NCBI RefSeq assembly: GCF_008831285.2
Contig: NC_045138.2
Location: forward strand, 21,113,934 to 21,177,933
Direction of reading: 5' to 3'
Source of the DNA: Nymphaea colorata
Lineage: Eukaryota > Streptophyta > Magnoliopsida > Nymphaeales > Nymphaeaceae
DNA length: 64,000 nucleotides
A program made the translations under genes and the position numbers. How positions within the stretch are numbered: position 1 is the stretch's first letter; each line of letters starts with the position of its first letter. The notes below the pieces were generated by a model. The model ran no database searches and was not told the origin of the DNA. It saw only the letters and a program-made list of their open reading frames with translations. Shown here in pieces: positions 59,701 through 64,000 of the stretch.

Positions 59701-62700
59701 CTTAAAGCCAGGCCGATACGGCTTATAATACACTTTTACAACATTGGGGCTGCTGTATTGTACAATACAATTTTTAAGAAAGGGGTACGATTCCTTTTTG
59801 ATTGATTTCTGTTTCAAAACCACCTCTTCCCCTCCATTTCTAACACTTTTAAGACCTCTGGGAATGAGACTTTTTTACTAGTTTTGGAGAGAAATTGCGA
59901 ATAAATTGTCGATTTGAGGGACAGACTGCCGATTTAAAAGGACATTTTCTCATAGGAAACCCATTCGTGTTTTGAAAAAACGGGCTCTTATGTTTCTTCT
60001 TCTACAAAAGTTATACAATCTCTCAAATTAAAGTTTTAAGTATATTTCTATTGTTTTATAAAGTTGATCATAGGCTTCCACATATTTTATGAAGTTATCT
60101 GTTTTATTTTTTTAATTTGTTGTCAACGTATTATGGCTTATGAATGAATCATGAATGTTTTAGGTGTGTGATGAATTTTATATATAGAACACATCTGTCA
60201 CGATTTTTTTTAAATTTTCTCTATTTTTTATTTTTTATTTTTATGAATAAAAAACAATTTTACGATATGTTTACAAGGCGTGACCTACACTAGCAACAAG
60301 TAATGGTAATAAATACCTCCAGAGTACATTTAGAATTGCACAAAAGAGATATACCTTTAGAAGACCTCATATAAATAAATAGAATGTGATTGTACTTAGC
60401 ATACGTACATATTGGCACACTTAATCTACGTGTACATTTTCGAGTCATTAAAGTACCCTCTATACCTTCAATCACAATCAGCTGATATAAACAACCACTT
60501 GACATATTAACTTTCATTTGATCTTGTATTTATATGATAAGGAATATCAAAAAAGCACTGATTCCACATGAAGCTTAAAAATGACATCTAACGACCTGAG
60601 GAGAATGAGGAGAATGACCTCTTATCAGAATAATTTTCTGCAATCCATTTCTCTGCAGATTTTACCATAGTTCCTACTATATTGTCGTGATACCCTCGAA
60701 AATTTTCACATATTACCTACTAGACTTGTTAAACTAGATTTTTTATACAAAGGTTCAGTGGGGCAGACGACGTGAACAATCTGCATAAACTCAAATCTTC
60801 CAGAACCTACGTAACCTTGAAAATTTAAAAAGAAATACAGCATATTTTCTATTTTATATTTGTTGTATCTAAGATATTCTAATCCCTATTTTCCCTCTTA
60901 AATCTTAATTTATACCATTTGCTCAATGCTTCATCAGCAGAAATAGATCTTTTCAACAGCTTGCCATCCTTGACACCTAATTTCTATGATCACCTCTAAG
61001 CTTAAAGTTTTGAGTCCATTTGCCTTTTGTCTCCACAATACTGTCTTTGTGCCTATCATATTCACCTTTTGCTAACTCCAATAGTTGTATCAAACCACAT
61101 CCTAATACATGCATGGAGCATTTGTTAAGTAAATGCATATTATTTCATAGAAATAAAATATGACTTTATCATTCTCTTAAAGGATATTCATATTCCTATG
61201 TTTCAAAATGCATCCACTCATACCTTACCAGGACCTAAAAGTCCCGTTAAATAAGTTTTGTCATGCATCACATCACAAAATAACTAATAAGTACTTATAC
61301 CTACTCTACACTTCACAAAATCTATCATCTAGTAGGATATCAAAACTCGCCAAGGCTTTGCCTATCATTTGAATCTTATTGCATTTGATAACAGTCAACA
61401 TGCACTCTACATCAAGAAACTTGTCCTATAGCTTACCTACAAAAGTATTACCTTAAATTGGTCAAGCTTGATCTGTGGCATGATGTCTAACGAATGACAT
61501 CATCCATGCCAAGTATCAAGAACATTTTCTCTATTCAGTTCACAAATGAATACATACTATTTTGGGATATGCCATAGAAGTCTCCACTGGTTGCTATGTC
61601 ATTTCTTTTGTCTCTTCTATAATAAGAATCTTGATTGTTCTGTCTAGAATCACAGATTTCACAAGTTAACCACATTTCCATTCCTGAGACTTGGTTGGGT
61701 AACTGGTGGTTGATGTACAATTATTGCCACTAGCAAACCAGTCGACTCTTATATCCTCTTACATTCCCTGCCTTAGCATTTGCCTTCGGTGGACAGATAA
61801 TTGATATATAACAGCTCCTTATCAACTCTGGTCCCCTGATAAACCATATTCATCTCATGTGAACCAAGGAATTCATTAGTATAATTGGAATTATTGCTTC
61901 TTGGAACCACAATTCCCTGTCTAAATGTTTGACAAGATGTACAGAATGACGCATATTCCTCATTTTTTACTGATGCTTTCAGAAGGGGCCAAAAACTCAT
62001 ACTATAACGGGCAGAAGTAGATCTAAGCCAAGGTACATTTGCATATTCATCTACAGTTTCACAACACTGATGTAACATGCATTTCTTTTTGGAGAAGCAA
62101 TCAATTGACACGAAAGTACACCAATCTTGTGAAAAAAACGATCAAAAGATTCAAAACAGAGGGAAAGCCCTGTTGCAGAAAACGGTCGAGTGGCCAAAAC
62201 GAGCATGATTCTACAACACAAAACACTGCCTAGATATTCCGTAAACCAAAAAAGTTGCAAAAGGCATTTTCCACATAAACCGAAATCTTCTTGAGAACTT
62301 ATAAAATAATTTACGCTACCAGAAAAGCTTTCTCAACACATATCATGGTCTCAAATATTTCCGTAGTTTATGTCTCGATCAAGAAGAGCTCCAAGATAAA
62401 CTCAGACCTTTATGTTGACTTTGCTTTTCACTTGAGTCTCGAGAGCTTCTGTCATAGACTGCATCAGAAACCCACAAACACATGTTACCGTCCGCACTCT
62501 TGACATATTTGTATCTTGACTTGTATGAAAATAAAATGACCACACATCAAACTAAAGAAATGAAAGACAGGTGTGACTACAAAACTAGCAGCAGAGAACA
62601 AGTTACCTTGTCGAACTGTACTAGCACTTGAATCGCAAGCTCAGGAGTAAGAGTCCCATTTGAGACCATTTCATCGAGAGTTTCAGTCAAGCACATCCCG

Positions 62701-62735
62701 ATGGTCGACCTTCTGTAAAGCTCAAAAGTTGCCAT
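56791..62735 (-). CDS. TFIIA-S: Transcription factor IIA gamma (small) subunit
   Basis: Basal RNA polymerase II factor; with TFIIA alpha/beta it stabilises TBP on the TATA box. Three coding exons: 62607-62735 (MATFELYRRSTIGMCLTETL then DEMVSNGTLTPELAIQVLVQ and FDK), 62408-62458 (SMTEALETQVKSKVNIK, only 51 bp) and 56791-56931 ([20 protein letters not shown] to VKIVACDSKLLTQ, TGA). The total is 321 bp, 106 aa, the normal plant length, and all junctions fall between codons with GT-AG ends. No residue change stands out. A 5' UTR intron is likely: TCCCAG lies just before GAGATG, and a CCTG/GTACTT donor lies at 63351/63350. The second coding intron (56932-62407) is about 5.5 kb and holds a LINE piece and a GATACG repeat cluster. 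Confidence 0.97.
57760..58220 (-). pseudogene. LINE fragment: zinc-binding (zf-RVT) tail of a non-LTR reverse transcriptase
   Basis: On the minus strand KEKWRNLLWQGIRTNSLLGV, then LTDSRMKRLGFSLASWCFFW and HEEHETHLFFECSITQKIWQ, resemble the C-terminal C-x2-C-x-H-x-C-type region found after the reverse transcriptase of plant LINEs (HLFF.C....IW is the signature). The second Cys of the usual CxxC is Trp, and the frame is interrupted by stops and a shift near 57990-58010. No reverse-transcriptase core or endonuclease is present. It sits inside TFIIA intron 2, same strand. Confidence 0.7.
58449..59748. repeat. GTATCG/CGATAC palindromic repeat cluster with nested MITE
   Basis: Dozens of overlapping CGATACG, GTATCGTA and TACGATAC words occur in three blocks (58449-58722, 59150-59453, 59650-59748) separated by A/T-rich DNA. 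The outer edges read CAGTGTTATCTGTATC on the left and TTTTACAACATTG on the right, like an element end-to-end. The middle block is itself bounded by CAGTGTTGTA and TACAACATTG. A related piece continues at 59752-59790 (GGCTGCTGTATTGTACAATA). Confidence 0.7.
59151..59453. mobile_element. Candidate hAT-type MITE (about 300 bp) nested in the GATACG cluster
   Basis: Termini CAGTGTTGTA and TACAACATTG are inverted. CAGTG/CAATG fits the (C/T)A(A/G)NG end rule of hAT elements. The flanks ACGTAATT and ATGTAATT match at seven of eight bases, the expected hAT target duplication length. The interior is noncoding and rich in GATACGGTTACGATA words. Confidence 0.6.
59791..62407. other. Remaining part of TFIIA gamma intron 2
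   Basis: AT-rich intronic DNA with no recognised exon. 59800-59860 repeats a segment like 58760-58800 (CC(C/A)TTCATTTCTAAC), supporting relatedness of the two flanking repeat pieces. Confidence 0.45.
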
Positions 62736-63350
62736 CTCCTGGGAATCGACAGAGAAACTTACTTACATCCCAAAAGGAAAAGCAAAACAGAAAAAGCTAT
62801 CTCCATCAGCTGCTAAAAATAAATCGAATCCATGGACACTGGAATCAACAACCACCAATTCCCTCCAAGGTCCTACCTCCTACATGACGGAACAAAAATC
62901 GTAGATTGACATGTACAACCAACAAGGACGAATAAAAAAAAAAGAAAGAAAGAAAGAAAAAAGAACCAAGACACAAACATCAGCTATCCAGAGACTAAGA
63001 AAAAATCCACCTACAAATTGCCGAAAAAAAAAAATCAACCGCATATGAATTAACGGAAGTTGTGAAACAAGTCCACCTACTCGGTTGCCTAAAGCCCTAA
63101 ATTTAACCAAACATAGGAAAAGGAGAAAGGAAAGGCCAGAAGTGCAGAAAGATCACTATAAAACATATGAAACAAAGGAATCGATGATGAGGAAGCATCG
63201 CATTCATGGTTGACGGCAATTCGAAAGCCTCGAAGCGAACGCCTTTCTTGGCAACAGGAATATCGCAATCAAACAAATCCTGCAAACCAATCACTCCTAA
63301 CCAGAATAAACCAACACAATGAAGACAAAAATTTAGGGCTTCGAAAGTAC
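62736..63350 (-). other. Probable 5' UTR intron of TFIIA gamma
   Basis: Lies between the inferred leader exon (donor at 63350) and the acceptor TCCCAG at 62744-62739, just before GAGATG. A frame at 63103-63294 (MIGLQDLFDCDIPVAKKGVR) follows no splice rule needed by the gene and may be chance or an alternative leader exon. A (GAAA)n tract lies at 62939-62960. Confidence 0.4.
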
Positions 63351-63465
63351 CAGGGAGAACTGAGACAAATCGAGATCAAACGAGAGAGAGAGGAAGAGAG
63401 GAAAGGAGAGATTCAAGATGACCTCGTATTTATAGGCCAAATTTTAAGATGTTCCGGTATTTATA
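63351..63465 (-). promoter_or_regulatory. TFIIA gamma core promoter, two TATA boxes, 5' UTR exon
   Basis: On the minus strand CTATAAATA occurs twice, at 63458-63466 and 63427-63435, 31 bp apart. A CT-rich leader (TCTCTCCTTTCCTCTC...) follows at 63420-63370 and ends CCTG before a GTACTT donor at 63350. Transcription probably starts near 63400. The double TATA and CT-rich leader are typical of plant genes. Confidence 0.5.
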
Positions 63466-63780
63466 GACGCGGTAGCTTCCCACGCAGTCGGTAGCGGAGG
63501 GAGCCGTCGAGCAGGGATTCTTCAATGGGTCGGATCTCATTATTCGACCCAGAAATTTTGGTGGATGGTCAGATCGAGCATTCATATGCAAATTTTTAAT
63601 TGGTGACGGCACTAAAATATAAATACATGTATTATTCATGTGGGCCTCTCGGTGACCACCGATTCTGATCTTTTCAATGAGAACTTGGAATCTACGTTGC
63701 CACTCTAAATCTAATGAACATTAAACATATTTTCTTTACATTCCACTCAAATATGGATATAAATATGAAAGAAAAAAGAG

Positions 63781-63824
<44 letters not shown>

Positions 63825-64000
63825 AGATGCCAGATGTTGTTAGATGGTTAAAAACTAATGTTAAAAACATCATAAACCTACATTGTAAATTGTTGTTAAT
63901 GCTTATGTTTTGACTACTAGTGCAGGTTCTTTAAGTTTTAGTCATCTAACAACATTCAACCCATAAATAAATTTTCCTCAAAGAAAAACTGATTTAGAAA
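63466..64000. other. Upstream flank of TFIIA gamma, AT-rich end of window
   Basis: Contains GGGTCGGATCTCATTATTCGACCC-like facing words near 63525-63551 and (TA)n at 63788-63821. No gene is seen up to the window edge. Confidence 0.4.

Overview
This is nuclear DNA from a flowering plant. The genes have GT-AG introns and plant-specific products (a Shaker K+ channel with ankyrin repeats and a KHA tail, a BYPASS1-like protein, a plant-type rhomboid), there is one eukaryotic tRNA, and the long AT-rich spacers are full of transposon debris and microsatellites. The species cannot be told from the sequence. The many unfamiliar small dispersed repeats and long introns do not look like a compact Brassicaceae genome.

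Layout: (1) 1-3291 (+), the last three exons of a serine hydroxymethyltransferase of the SHMT6/7 type, entering from the left edge. (2) 3.3-20.4 kb, gene-poor: microsatellites, an LTR-retrotransposon scar near 6.1 kb, a 118-bp tandem array at 15.9-16.8 kb, and copies of a small TAGGGATGTC-ended repeat. (3) 20400-21431 (-), an intronless BPS1-like gene in a GC-rich island with pyrimidine-rich flanks. (4) 23-33.7 kb, repeats, including a CACTA-like end and a 232-bp element with a 10-bp target duplication. (5) 33706-39518 (-), an eleven-exon AKT2-type potassium channel, complete. (6) 39.5-46.2 kb, repeats and one tRNA-Arg(UCU). (7) 46219-50638 (-), a six-exon rhomboid of the KOMPEITO type whose catalytic His is Asn; one intron appears to be GC-AG. 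(8) 53214-54056 (+), a small three-exon gene for a charged coiled-coil protein of unknown function. (9) 56791-62735 (-), TFIIA gamma subunit in three coding exons; its second intron is about 5.5 kb and holds a LINE fragment and a nested palindromic repeat cluster.

The genes do not form a pathway: they cover one-carbon metabolism, a membrane or organ-growth protein, K+ transport, a pseudoprotease-like membrane protein, a basal transcription factor and a tRNA. The most informative gene-level pattern is the order SHMT6-like / BPS1-like / KOM-like. From memory this matches gene neighbours in two duplicated Arabidopsis chromosome 1 segments, which suggests old conserved microsynteny with AKT2 lying between. 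At the repeat level, at least nine copies of one short family and a nested MITE-like structure in the TFIIA intron are the best candidates for undescribed elements. I see no prokaryotic-type system, CRISPR array or gene cluster. All exon boundaries were placed by eye from reading frame, splice dinucleotides and remembered family sequence.
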